From: Methylobacterium sp. 77
Lineage (GTDB): Bacteria; Pseudomonadota; Alphaproteobacteria; Rhizobiales; Beijerinckiaceae
Direction of reading: 5' to 3'
Length of the DNA: 64,000 nucleotides
Assembly: GCF_000372825.1 (NCBI RefSeq)
Contig: NZ_KB910516.1
Coordinates: forward strand, 4,600,958 to 4,664,957
How positions within the stretch are numbered: the first letter of the stretch is position 1; each line of letters starts with the position of its first letter. The position numbers were made by a program, and so were the translations under genes. Positions 29,408-42,135 of the stretch are shown piece after piece. The notes beneath the pieces were generated by a model. The model searched no databases, had not been told where the DNA came from, and was given only the letters and a program-made list of their open reading frames with translations.

Positions 29408-30223
29408 CTACCAGCCGCGACGCTCCTCCGGCTCGGGCTTGCGGCCGTGCGGCGTCAGCCCGTCGATCACGCCCGGGAGTGCCTGGGCGAGTTGCGACAG
29501 CAGATCGTCGCGCGACAGGCCGGTGCGGCTCTGCAGCGTTTTCACCGTGTCCGACCCGAGGGCATCGGCGAGCCGGTTCGGCTCCACCGGCTGGTTCTGG
29601 CCATGCCCGATCCAGGAGCCGATCGCGTCGCCGAGGCCGCCGCGCTGGAACCGGTCGATCAGCCCATCGAGCCCGCCGAGATCGTCGCCCTGCTCGTGGT
29701 CGAGACGGCTGTAAGACCCGGCGCCGGACGGATGGCCCTCGTCGCGCGCGCCCTGGCCGCCGCCGGGTCCGTCGAGCATCCCCGACAGATCGCTGAAATC
29801 GCCATCCGGCGACGAACCCCGCGACCGCTCGTCGGAATCGTCGCGCGGGCCGCGCCCCTGGTTGAAGCCGCCCCGATCCTCGTCCTCGCCGTAAGGGTCC
29901 GGCGGTCCACGCCGTCCGTGGTCCGCGCTGTCCTGATCCCTGTCGGACGGGGCACCTCGGCCGCCACCGCCGAGGATGTCGCCGAGGCCGCCGGCGCCCT
30001 TCTGAAGCAGCAGCATCAGCAAGGCCTGGACGATGGGCGAGAGCGAGCCGCCCAATCCTCCACCCATGCCTCCACCCATGCCTCCACCCATGCCTCCACC
30101 CATGCCTCCACCCATGCCTCCGCCGCCTCCGGCACCACCGCCGCCCTGCGGATGGTCGTTACCCCGGCCGCCGCCGAGGACATTGCCGAGCACTCCGCCG
30201 ATGACCTGATCGAGCAATCCCAT
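29408..30223 (-). CDS. YidB-like (DUF937) glycine-rich protein
   Basis: 271 aa. The N-terminus MGLLDQVIGGVLGNVLGG and the C-terminal GLGDAIGSWIGHGQ... with the LGSDTVKTLQSRTGLSRDDLLSQLAQALP helix pattern define the YidB family, a small widespread group without a known function. Between them lie an insert of GGGM repeats (about 36-56, encoded by a 12-base tandem repeat), a hydrophobic helix, and a disordered Asp/Arg/Gly region (about 85-180). The insert makes it twice the size of E. coli YidB (132 aa). It converges on mutM with a seven-base gap. Confidence 0.85.
   Translation of the reverse strand: MGLLDQVIGGVLGNVLGGGRGNDHPQGGGGAGGGGGMGGGMGGGMGGGMGGGMGGGLGGSLSPIVQALLMLLLQKGAGGLGDILGGGGRGAPSDRDQDSADHGRRGPPDPYGEDEDRGGFNQGRGPRDDSDERSRGSSPDGDFSDLSGMLDGPGGGQGARDEGHPSGAGSYSRLDHEQGDDLGGLDGLIDRFQRGGLGDAIGSWIGHGQNQPVEPNRLADALGSDTVKTLQSRTGLSRDDLLSQLAQALPGVIDGLTPHGRKPEPEERRGW
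30057..30116. repeat. Five perfect copies of a 12-base tandem repeat
   Basis: The unit CCTCCACCCATG is repeated five times without change (plus a partial sixth). On the minus strand it encodes Gly-Gly-Gly-Met repeats within the YidB-like protein and leaves the frame intact, so copy number can vary without breaking the gene. Confidence 0.97.
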
Positions 30224-30265
30224 GATCGTCCCTCCCTGAACGGCGTGCCGGCTGGCGCGCGTGTA

Positions 30266-30571
30266 TTATTCCCTACGCCCACCCGTCCCGGCGCGGTCGC
30301 GCTGCGGCAGGTGGTCGAGCGGATTGGTGCGGCTGGTCTTGCCGCCGACATCGTCTTCGGTGACCGCAGTCGTGGGGCGTATCGCGCTCGGGGGCTTCAC
30401 CTCCCCGATCGGCCGCGAGCCCGCGGCCTCGCCGGAGCGGGTCTCCGACGGAACTTCCGCGGCGGTCGGCTGGTCGCGGCGGTCTGAAATCGCCTGGGCG
30501 GGCGCGGTCTGCGCCGCGACGATACCGAAGGCGAGGAGCAGTCCGGTTCGGATCACGGTTTCCTTGCGCAT
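30266..30571 (-). CDS. Small secreted hypothetical protein
   Basis: 101 aa, family not recognised. A clear signal peptide (MRKETVIRTGLLLAFGIVAAQ, cleavage after APAQA, about residue 27) precedes a short mature chain rich in Ser, Pro, Thr and charged residues with no cysteines, probably disordered. It lies between the YidB-like gene and uvrB on the same strand. GGAGCTC lies upstream of the ATG as a moderate ribosome site. Confidence 0.65.
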   Translation of the reverse strand: MRKETVIRTGLLLAFGIVAAQTAPAQAISDRRDQPTAAEVPSETRSGEAAGSRPIGEVKPPSAIRPTTAVTEDDVGGKTSRTNPLDHLPQRDRAGTGGRRE

Positions 30572-30675
30572 GAGGAGCTCCGTCGGTTCGAGATGCCGAG
30601 GCGACCGATCGCGGTCGCCGTCATGTGCCTCACCAAGCCCGGGGCCGCGAGGGGGTTCCGGCGCGAAGCCTGGTT

Positions 30676-33363
<2,688 letters not shown>

Positions 33364-33457
33364 GGGTGGAATATGGCCCCGCGGAACGAAAGGGGAAAGG
33401 GCGGCCCCCATCTTCCTGCAGCACCCGTCGTCTCGACGATCAGGAGGACCACCCATC

Positions 33458-33952
33458 ATGACGATTCCGGCCAACCCGATCCACCCGCAGGCGCGGATCG
33501 GCCATGTCCATCTCAAGGTCGCCGATCTCGAACGGGCGCTGGCCTTCTATTGCGGCGTGCTCGGCTTCTCGTTGAAGGCGCGCTACGGAACCCAGGCCGC
33601 CTTCATCGCGGCCGGCGATTACCACCACCATATCGGGCTCAACACCTGGGAGAGCGAGGGCGGCCAGCCCCCGGCGCCCGGCACGACCGGCCTGTTTCAC
33701 CTCGCCATCCTCTACCCGACGCGGGCGGCTCTCGCCGATGCCCTGCGGCGGCTGGACGAGGCCGGCATCGCTCTCGACGGCGCCAGCGACCACGGCGTCA
33801 GCGAGGCCCTGTATCTGCGCGACCCGGACATGAACGGCGTCGAGCTTTATCGGGACAGGCCGGAAGCGGAATGGCCGCGCGATGCGGAGGGCGGCATCGC
33901 CATGTTCACCCGACGCCTCGACCTCACCGACCTTCGTTCGGCCGTGGGCTGA
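33458..33952 (+). CDS. VOC family dioxygenase-like protein
   Basis: 164 aa from the ATG at 33458 (AGGAGG ten bases upstream). VOC fold with [24 protein letters not shown], the [12 protein letters not shown] strand and the closing [17 protein letters not shown]. His of GHVHLKV, His of YHHHIG and Glu of GVELY fit the 2-His-1-Glu metal site of CatE-type ring-cleaving dioxygenases or glyoxalases. The substrate is unknown. The frame extends upstream to 32885 only as antisense of uvrB. Confidence 0.9.
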   Translation: MTIPANPIHPQARIGHVHLKVADLERALAFYCGVLGFSLKARYGTQAAFIAAGDYHHHIGLNTWESEGGQPPAPGTTGLFHLAILYPTRAALADALRRLDEAGIALDGASDHGVSEALYLRDPDMNGVELYRDRPEAEWPRDAEGGIAMFTRRLDLTDLRSAVG

Positions 33953-34192
33953 ATTTCGAGCGGCGGCAAACCGTTAGGTGGCAACCATCCGGTATGTTAC
34001 CTGCTTGTAGAGACGGTGCCACCCTCGCTGAGGGTGGCTGAGGCGGACATCACGGCACCAGACCGTTGCCGCCTCGACGCCCCTCGCTCGAGCAAGGCCG
34101 ACGGCCGCGGGAGCAGGTCGGCGGCGGGTGGAGACGAGCCACGATTCCATCCGTCCCATGTGCTGTCCCATTTGCCCGATGCGAGCGACTTC

Positions 34193-35023
34193 ATGAAAAT
34201 CCGGACCGGCTACACGATCGGCTACGACACGTTCGGACCCACGCCGATCACGCTGATGCTCAACGTCCATCCCTCCCGCGCCGGCGACCTGCTGACGCCG
34301 GAAACGATGACGATCGAGCCGCCGCTGGAGGCCCACAGCTACCTCGACCCGTTCGGTAACGTCTGCACCCGCATCCTCGCACCCGGCGGGCGGGTCACGG
34401 TCTCGGCCGATTTCACCATCGAGGATTCCGGTGAGCCGGACGAGTTGGTGCCCAATGCCAAGCAGCATCCCGTGCAAGACCTGCCAGACGACGTCATGCC
34501 GTTCCTGCTCGGCAGCCGTTATTGCGAGACGGACAAGCTCTCGAACATCGCCTGGGGCCTGTTCGGCACCACGCCCGAAGGCTGGGCCCGGGTGCAGGCG
34601 ATCCACGACTTCGTCCACCAGCACATCAAGTTCGATTACCAGCAGGCCGACGCCACGCGCACCGCCTTCGAAGCCTACACGCAGCGGATCGGCGTCTGCC
34701 GCGACTACACCCATCTCGCCGTGGCCTTCTGCCGCTGCATGAACATCCCGGCGCGCTACTGCACCGGCTATCTCGGCGATATCGGTGTGCCGGTGGTGCC
34801 TCCGGGCGACTTCTCGGCCTGGCTCGAAGTCTATCTCGACGGACGCTGGTTCACCTTCGACGCGCGCAACAACAAGCGCCGCATCGGCCGCATCCTGATC
34901 GCACGCGGGCGCGACGCCACCGACGTCGCCATCTCGACGAGCTTCAGCACGGCGTTGCTCGCGAGTTTCGACGTGCATACCGACGAGGTCAGCGAGACCG
35001 GCGTGCTCACGCCCGTCGCCTGA
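34193..35023 (+). CDS. Transglutaminase-like family protein with altered active site
   Basis: 276 aa from the ATG at 34193. N-terminal beta domain (about 1-110) and a transglutaminase-like core: the nucleophile Cys169 is in RIGVCRDYTHLAVAFCRCMNIPARYCTGY and the Asp at about 223 in RWFTFDARNN, but the position of the catalytic His (HAW in the family) reads Ser208-Ala-Trp (DFSAWLEVYL). The protein could be a catalytically weak protease/transglutaminase homologue or use another His. Similar bacterial proteins are thought to be peptidases. The upstream frame to 34016 lacks family character. Confidence 0.85.
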   Translation: MKIRTGYTIGYDTFGPTPITLMLNVHPSRAGDLLTPETMTIEPPLEAHSYLDPFGNVCTRILAPGGRVTVSADFTIEDSGEPDELVPNAKQHPVQDLPDDVMPFLLGSRYCETDKLSNIAWGLFGTTPEGWARVQAIHDFVHQHIKFDYQQADATRTAFEAYTQRIGVCRDYTHLAVAFCRCMNIPARYCTGYLGDIGVPVVPPGDFSAWLEVYLDGRWFTFDARNNKRRIGRILIARGRDATDVAISTSFSTALLASFDVHTDEVSETGVLTPVA

Positions 35024-35130
35024 GGCCTCCCTCGGCCGGATCGACATCCGGTCTCCCGCGTTCCGGTAGAACCATGTCCCTCTCGTCCGACCCGTCGACC
35101 GAGAGGGACTCGCCGATCATCGGAGACCGA

Positions 35131-36201
35131 ATGTCTGACAGTCTGAAGGGCACCGCATTGATTGCCGGTGCGAGCGGTATCGTCGGCAACAACCTGGCGC
35201 GTCACCTCGTGAGCGAGGGATGGAGCGTCTACGGTCTGGCGCGCCGCCCCGTCGCGATCGCGGGCGTCACGCCGGTCAGCGCGGACCTGACGGACCCGGA
35301 CGCCCTGCATGCCGCATTATCCGAACTGGCTCCGACCCACGTCTTCATTACCACCTGGATGCGGCAGGCGACCGAGGCGGAGAATTGCCGGGTCAACGGC
35401 GCGATGGTGCGCAACCTTCTCGAAGCCCTGAACTCCGCGCCCCTACGGCACGCCGCCCTGGTGACCGGTCTCAAGCATTATCTCGGCCCGTTCGAAGCCT
35501 ACGGAAAAGGCACGCTGCCTCAGACGCCGTTCCGCGAGGATCAGGAGCGGCTGCCGGTGGAGAATTTCTATTACGTGCAGGAGGACGAGCTCTACGCCGC
35601 CGCCAAGCGGCAGGGCTTCGGCTGGAGTGTGCACCGTCCCCATACGATCGTCGGCTACGCGCTGGGCAACGCGATGAATATGGGCGTGACCCTCGCCGTC
35701 TACGCCTCGCTCTGCCGCGAGACCGGGCGGCCGTTCCTCTTCCCCGGTTCGCCGCAGCAATGGAACGGCCTCACCGACGTCACCGATGCGCGGCTCCTCG
35801 CCCGTCACCTGTCTTGGGCCTCGACCGATCCGGCCGCGGCCAACACAGCCTTCAACGTCGTCAACGGCGACGTCTTCCGCTGGTCGTGGATGTGGGGCCG
35901 GATCGCGCAGTGGTTCGGCCTGGAGCCGGCACCTTATCCGGGACGGGCGACGCCCCTCGAAGGTCAGATGGCGCAGGACGGCCCGCTATGGACCGATTTG
36001 GCCGAAAGGCATGGGCTAGTCGAGCCGGATCTCGACCGTCTCATCTCGGCATGGCACACCGATGCGGATCTCGGGCGGCCGATTGAGGTCGTCACCGACA
36101 TGGCCCGCAGCCGCAGGCTCGGCTTCCTCGACCAGCAGCCGAGCGACGACAGCTTTCTCGACCTGTTCGGCCGCCTGCGCGCCGAACGGGTGATCCCGTG
36201 A
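35131..36201 (+). CDS. PRISE-type short-chain dehydrogenase/reductase (5-beta-reductase/iridoid-synthase-like)
   Basis: 356 aa from the ATG at 35131 (GGAGA five bases upstream; ATG 35074 is an alternative). Rossmann start TALIAGASGIVGNNLARHL. The active site is of the PRISE (SDR75) kind: Lys in TGLKHYLGPFEAYGKG and the unusual Tyr pair in NFYYVQEDELY (Tyr147/148), instead of the YxxxK of ordinary SDRs. PRISE enzymes reduce activated C=C bonds (enones, progesterone, 8-oxogeranial) with NADPH. It precedes the ankyrin gene by a GTGA overlap. The natural substrate here is unknown. Confidence 0.88.
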   Translation: MSDSLKGTALIAGASGIVGNNLARHLVSEGWSVYGLARRPVAIAGVTPVSADLTDPDALHAALSELAPTHVFITTWMRQATEAENCRVNGAMVRNLLEALNSAPLRHAALVTGLKHYLGPFEAYGKGTLPQTPFREDQERLPVENFYYVQEDELYAAAKRQGFGWSVHRPHTIVGYALGNAMNMGVTLAVYASLCRETGRPFLFPGSPQQWNGLTDVTDARLLARHLSWASTDPAAANTAFNVVNGDVFRWSWMWGRIAQWFGLEPAPYPGRATPLEGQMAQDGPLWTDLAERHGLVEPDLDRLISAWHTDADLGRPIEVVTDMARSRRLGFLDQQPSDDSFLDLFGRLRAERVIP

Positions 36202-36761
36202 CACGGATGGCGACGATGCAACCTGAAACGCCGGCTTCGCCCGATCCGGAGCGTCCCGAACTCGACGCCGAAACCCTGGCCTTCGCCGGGCGCGTCTTCC
36301 AATACGCCCGGATGGGCCATGCCGACGAACTCGCCGACCTGTTCGCGCAGGGGCTTCCGGCGAACTTGATCAACGATAAGGGCGACAGCCTGCTGATGCT
36401 CGCCGCCTATAACGGGCAGGCCGAGACTGCGCGCGTCATTCTCGATCACGGCGGCGATCCGGAACTCTCCAACGACCGGGGCCAGACCCCGCTCGCCGGC
36501 GCGGCCTTCAAGGGCGATATGACCATCGTCCACTTGCTCCTGGAGAAGGGAGCGGATGTCGACGGCGTCGGCACCGGAACGCGGACGCCGCTGATGACGT
36601 CCGCCATGTTCAACCGGACCGAGATGGTCGAACTCTTCCTCGCGAAGGGGGCCGACCCGGACAAGCGCGACGGCAACGGCCAGAATGCCGCCGACCTCGC
36701 GCGATCGATGGGGGCGGCCGACACTCCGGCGCAGCTCGATGCGGCGACACGGCTCGCCTGA
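36198..36761 (+). CDS. Ankyrin repeat protein
   Basis: 187 aa, four ankyrin repeats at about 55-175 (KGDSLLMLAAYNGQAETARVI, RGQTPLAGAAFKGDMTIVHLLLEKGADVD, TPLMTSAMFNRTEMVELFLAKGADPD, NGQNAADLARSMG). No signal peptide, so a cytosolic protein-binding scaffold. The GTG start at 36198 overlaps the stop of the SDR gene (GTGA), suggesting coupled translation; ATG 36207 or 36216 are alternatives. Such proteins are often paired with an enzyme or catalase, but the partner here is not evident. Confidence 0.9.
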   Translation: MTRMATMQPETPASPDPERPELDAETLAFAGRVFQYARMGHADELADLFAQGLPANLINDKGDSLLMLAAYNGQAETARVILDHGGDPELSNDRGQTPLAGAAFKGDMTIVHLLLEKGADVDGVGTGTRTPLMTSAMFNRTEMVELFLAKGADPDKRDGNGQNAADLARSMGAADTPAQLDAATRLA

Positions 36762-36810
36762 CTTCGCCGCGATCGAGCGAAGCAGGACGATTCAGGAGGG
36801 GCGAACCGGA

Positions 36811-38577
36811 ATGGTATCTCGGCTGACGATCCGTCGCGCCTCGGCGCTGGCACTGCTCGTCGTCACGTCGGGTGCCTGCGCCGACGAATGGCCGATGTTC
36901 GGCCGCGACCATACCAACCGCCATTTCTCGCCGCTGACCACGATCGACCGGGGCAACGTCTCGAAGCTCAGACCGGCCTGGATCTTCCAGACCGGGATCA
37001 CCGGCTACTTTCAGGCGGAGCCGGTGGTGGTCGATGGCGTAATGTATCTCTCGACCACCCAGAACCATGTGGCCGCGCTGGAAGCGAAGTCGGGCCGAGT
37101 GCTGTGGACCTATACCCACAAGGCGCGGACGGAGAAGATCTTCGGGCCGCCCTCCAATCGCGGTGTCGCGGTCTCGGGCGGCAGGGTCTTCGAGGCGACG
37201 ATGGACGGGCGGGTGATCGCCCTCGATGCCAAGACCGGCAAGGTCGTGTGGGACCATGAGGCCGTCCGCCCGGAGGAGGGCGAGTCGGAGACGGCCTCGG
37301 ATCTCGCCGGCAAGCTCGGCGCGGGTGCGGTCCAGGGATCGAGCCGGCTCGGCTTCAAGATGCCGCCGCTCGTGGCCGAAGGGCTCGTCATCGTCGGCGT
37401 CGCCGGTGCCGGCTACGGCCTGCATGTGGAGGACGAGAAGGGCGGACTCGACGGCGGCGCCGTGGTCGGGATCGAGGGCGGCTACGGACGGCGTGGCTGG
37501 CTCGCCGCCTACGATTCGGCCACCGGTGAAGAGCGCTGGCGCTGGTACGTCACCAAGGAAGACGGCTGGGAAGGCGGCTTCGTCGAGAAGACCGCCGATG
37601 GGATTCCGCTCAATCGCGACATCGCGGCGGAGAAGGCAGCCGCCCCGGAACACAAGGAGGCCTGGAAGGTCGGCGGCGGCTCGCTCTGGATGACGCCGGC
37701 CTACGATGCCGATCTCGGCTTGATCTATGTCGGCACCGGCAACCCCGCGCCACAGAATTTCGGCCTCTCGCGGCCGGGCGACAACCTCTACACGATGAGC
37801 CTCGTTGCCCTCGACGTGAAGACCGGCCGGCTGCGCTGGTATCACCAGCAGGTGCCGCACGACGAATGGGGCTACGACGTCGCGAGCCCGCCTTTCCTCC
37901 TCGACTATGCGACCCCGCAAGGCCCGGTGAAGGCCGTCGCCGAGGCGAGCAAGACCGGCTGGATCTACGTCCACGACCGTTCGACCGGCGTGCTCATCGG
38001 GAAATCCGCACCCCTGATCGCCCAAAAGAACCTCTACGCGCCGCCCACCGAGACGGGCACCGTGGTCAGCCCCGGCCCCCTCGGCGCCATCTCATGGCAT
38101 CCGGTCGCGTTCGATCCGAGTATGAGCCTCGCCTTCGCCCAGGTCCGCCACGGCGCCACGACCTATACGGTGAGGTCGGTGCCGGGCGCCGCGGGCAAGC
38201 CGCCGATCCGCTTCACCGAGACCGGCGAGGCGAAGGGCGAACCGTCCTTCAGCACGCTCACCGCCATCGACCTCGCCCGATCCGGCGCGATCAAGTGGTC
38301 GGTGAAGGCCGGCAGCCGGCTCTCCGGTGGCACCCTCGCCACCGCTGGCGGCCTGGTCTTCTCCGGGGAGGAGGACGGCCATCTCGACGCCCATGATTCC
38401 GCCACGGGCGAGACGGTTTGGCGCTTCCAGTGCGGCGCCGGCATCGGCGGGCCGCCGATCACCTATGCCATCGACGGCCGGCAATACGTGGCGGTGGCGG
38501 CCGGCGGTTCGTCCTTCACCAAGGGCTCCGGCTTCGGCACCGGCGACGCGCTCGTGGTCTTCGCCCTGCCGGAATGA
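36811..38577 (+). CDS. PQQ-dependent dehydrogenase homologue with non-canonical active site
   Basis: 588 aa, periplasmic: signal peptide ends SGACA before DEWPMFGRD. Repeated W-motifs of the eight-bladed propeller (SGRVLWTYTH, TGKVVWDHE, TGEERWRWY, TGETVWRFQCG) and the GxGNPAPQN segment (Asn311) place it among the quinoprotein alcohol dehydrogenases. At the catalytic Asp of this family (PHDEWDY) it has Gly354 (PHDEWGYD); Asp356 two residues on is kept. The adjacent Cys-Cys pair of methanol dehydrogenase and a haem CxxCH are absent, and the segment around Glu222 (IEGGYGRRG) has an insertion. Function as an alcohol dehydrogenase is therefore uncertain. Confidence 0.85.
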   Translation: MVSRLTIRRASALALLVVTSGACADEWPMFGRDHTNRHFSPLTTIDRGNVSKLRPAWIFQTGITGYFQAEPVVVDGVMYLSTTQNHVAALEAKSGRVLWTYTHKARTEKIFGPPSNRGVAVSGGRVFEATMDGRVIALDAKTGKVVWDHEAVRPEEGESETASDLAGKLGAGAVQGSSRLGFKMPPLVAEGLVIVGVAGAGYGLHVEDEKGGLDGGAVVGIEGGYGRRGWLAAYDSATGEERWRWYVTKEDGWEGGFVEKTADGIPLNRDIAAEKAAAPEHKEAWKVGGGSLWMTPAYDADLGLIYVGTGNPAPQNFGLSRPGDNLYTMSLVALDVKTGRLRWYHQQVPHDEWGYDVASPPFLLDYATPQGPVKAVAEASKTGWIYVHDRSTGVLIGKSAPLIAQKNLYAPPTETGTVVSPGPLGAISWHPVAFDPSMSLAFAQVRHGATTYTVRSVPGAAGKPPIRFTETGEAKGEPSFSTLTAIDLARSGAIKWSVKAGSRLSGGTLATAGGLVFSGEEDGHLDAHDSATGETVWRFQCGAGIGGPPITYAIDGRQYVAVAAGGSSFTKGSGFGTGDALVVFALPE

Positions 38578-38677
38578 GCGAAAACCGTGACGATCGATAA
38601 CGGCTGACACTCATCCCCCTATCGGCGGCGCGTCCCTTGCGACTTAGCGTAGCGAGGTGAACCGAGCAGGCCCGACC

Positions 38678-39103
38678 ATGACGATCCAGCCCACGCTTTC
38701 CCACCAGCCGGTCGACAAGGGGCCGCCGGTCGTCCGCACCATCGCCATGCCGTCCGACACCAATCCGGCGGGGGACATCTTCGGCGGCTGGCTGATGGGT
38801 CAGATGGATCTGGCTGCCGGCAACGTCGCGGCCCGGCGCACCCGCGGGCGCTGCGCCACCATCTCGGTCGAAGCCATGACCTTCCACCGGCCGGTCATCG
38901 TCGGCGACGAGGTGAGCATCTATGCCTGGATCGTGAAGGTCGGCCGCACCTCCCTGCGCATTCAGGTCGAGGTCTGGCGTCGCGAGCGCGAGGGCGAGAC
39001 CACGATGAAGGTCACGGAGGGCCTGTTCACCTTCGTCGCCATCGGCAGCGACCGCCGCCCACGGCCGATCCCGCCTGAGATGGAAGAAAACTGGGAGGTG
39101 TGA
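38678..39103 (+). CDS. Acyl-CoA thioesterase, YciA type
   Basis: 141 aa from ATG 38678. Hotdog fold with the PSDTNPAGDIFGGWLMGQMDLAAG motif that carries the catalytic Asp, and VEAMTFHRPVIVGDEVSIYA. These enzymes hydrolyse short-to-medium acyl-CoA in the cytosol and form hexamers. The GTG at 38657 would add seven residues. The gene lies about 100 bases after the PQQ-dehydrogenase homologue and is convergent with deoB. Confidence 0.92.
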   Translation: MTIQPTLSHQPVDKGPPVVRTIAMPSDTNPAGDIFGGWLMGQMDLAAGNVAARRTRGRCATISVEAMTFHRPVIVGDEVSIYAWIVKVGRTSLRIQVEVWRREREGETTMKVTEGLFTFVAIGSDRRPRPIPPEMEENWEV

Positions 39104-39150
39104 GAGCAGGCCTCATTGGCGAGACTCGACGCCTCAACGACGGGCGAGGT

Positions 39151-40371
39151 TCACCACCACGACGTCCCTCGTCCCAACTCGCCGATCCCGAGATGGCGGG
39201 CGACCGATGCGCCGATATCGGCGAAGGTCTCGCGGCCTCCCAGATCGCGCGCGCGGAGTCCGGGGCCGAAGGCGAGGATGGGCACCTGCTCGCGGGTGTG
39301 CTCGGTGCCGGTCCAGGTCGGATCGTTGCCGTGATCGGCGGTGATGAGGCAGACATCGCCTTTGCCGAGAACGGCGTGGATCTCGGGCAGGCGCGCGTCG
39401 AACGTCTCCAGTTCGGCGGCATAGCCGGGCACGTCGCGGCGGTGGCCGTATTCGGTGTCGAAATCGACGAGGTTGAGGAAGACGAGACCGCCATCGGGCA
39501 AAGTACCAAACGCAGCGAGCGCCGCATCGAGGCAGGCGGCGTTGCCGGCCGGCTTGATCTCCCGCCCGGTGGCGCGATGAGCGAAGATGTCGCCGATCTT
39601 GCCGACGCTGACGACAGCGCGTTCTTTTGCCGAGAGACGGTCGAGCAAAGTCTCGCCGGGCGGCTGTGTCGCGTAATCCTTGCGGTGTGAGGTCCGCTTG
39701 AATCCGGTCTCGGCCGAGCCGACGAAGGGCCGGGCGATGACGCGGCCGATGCGGTAGGGATCGCAGAGTTCGCGCGCGATGCGGCAGACCTCGTAAAGCC
39801 GCTCGAGCCCGAATGCCTCCTCGTGCGCGGCGATCTGGAAAACGCTGTCGGCGGAGGTGTAGCAGATCGGCTTGCCCGTCCGGAGGTGCTCGGCGCCGTA
39901 GCGCTCGATGATCGGCACGCCCGCGGCATGGCAATCGCCAAGAATGCCCGGCAATCCGGCCCGTTTTACCAGCGCCTCGGTGAGAGCGTCCGGGAAGGCG
40001 GGCACCGTGTCGGGAAAATAGCCCCACTCCTCGGTGACCGGGGCGCCCGCGATCTCCCAATGGCCGGACGGGGTGTCCTTGCCGGGCGCGGTCTCGATCG
40101 CATGGCCGTAAGCGCCTGCGACGTCGCCCACGGGCTTCAAGCCGGGCGGGATACGCCCGCTCGCGCCCGCCGCGGCGAGGCCGAGACCGAGCCGGGTCAT
40201 GTGGGGCAGGTGGAGGCGGCCCAGTCGCAGCCCGTCCCGGTCACCCGCGCCCGCCGCACAAGTCTCGGCGATATGACCGAGCGTGTCGGAACCCGCATCG
40301 CCATAACGGGCCGCATCCGGCCCTCCGCCGATGCCGACCGAATCGAGGACAATGAGGAGGACGCGCGCCAT
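39151..40371 (-). CDS. deoB: Phosphopentomutase
   Basis: 406 aa, the usual DeoB length. Alkaline-phosphatase superfamily: the metal-binding N-terminus [19 protein letters not shown], the [13 protein letters not shown] motif with the phosphorylated Thr, [13 protein letters not shown] and the ending [24 protein letters not shown]. It interconverts (deoxy)ribose 1- and 5-phosphates in nucleoside salvage. The salvage gene upp lies 6 kb downstream and is not in the same operon. Confidence 0.97.
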   Translation of the reverse strand: MARVLLIVLDSVGIGGGPDAARYGDAGSDTLGHIAETCAAGAGDRDGLRLGRLHLPHMTRLGLGLAAAGASGRIPPGLKPVGDVAGAYGHAIETAPGKDTPSGHWEIAGAPVTEEWGYFPDTVPAFPDALTEALVKRAGLPGILGDCHAAGVPIIERYGAEHLRTGKPICYTSADSVFQIAAHEEAFGLERLYEVCRIARELCDPYRIGRVIARPFVGSAETGFKRTSHRKDYATQPPGETLLDRLSAKERAVVSVGKIGDIFAHRATGREIKPAGNAACLDAALAAFGTLPDGGLVFLNLVDFDTEYGHRRDVPGYAAELETFDARLPEIHAVLGKGDVCLITADHGNDPTWTGTEHTREQVPILAFGPGLRARDLGGRETFADIGASVARHLGIGELGRGTSWW

Positions 40372-40393
40372 CGGTCTCGTCGTTCGCTGTGTC

Positions 40394-42022
<1,629 letters not shown>

Positions 42023-42135
42023 CGAGGCGATGGCACCGGGTCCGAATGGCAGGGGGATCGTTGCCGTTATAGCGCGGCGCGCCGTGATGGGCGAACGGCG
42101 ATTGATCCGGCGCGAGACGCCATTACAAACACCGC

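Noticed and set aside
30057..30116. Short tandem repeats considered as a CRISPR array
   Set aside because: Units are 12 bases, directly adjacent without spacers and in frame with a coding gene. No cas genes are present.
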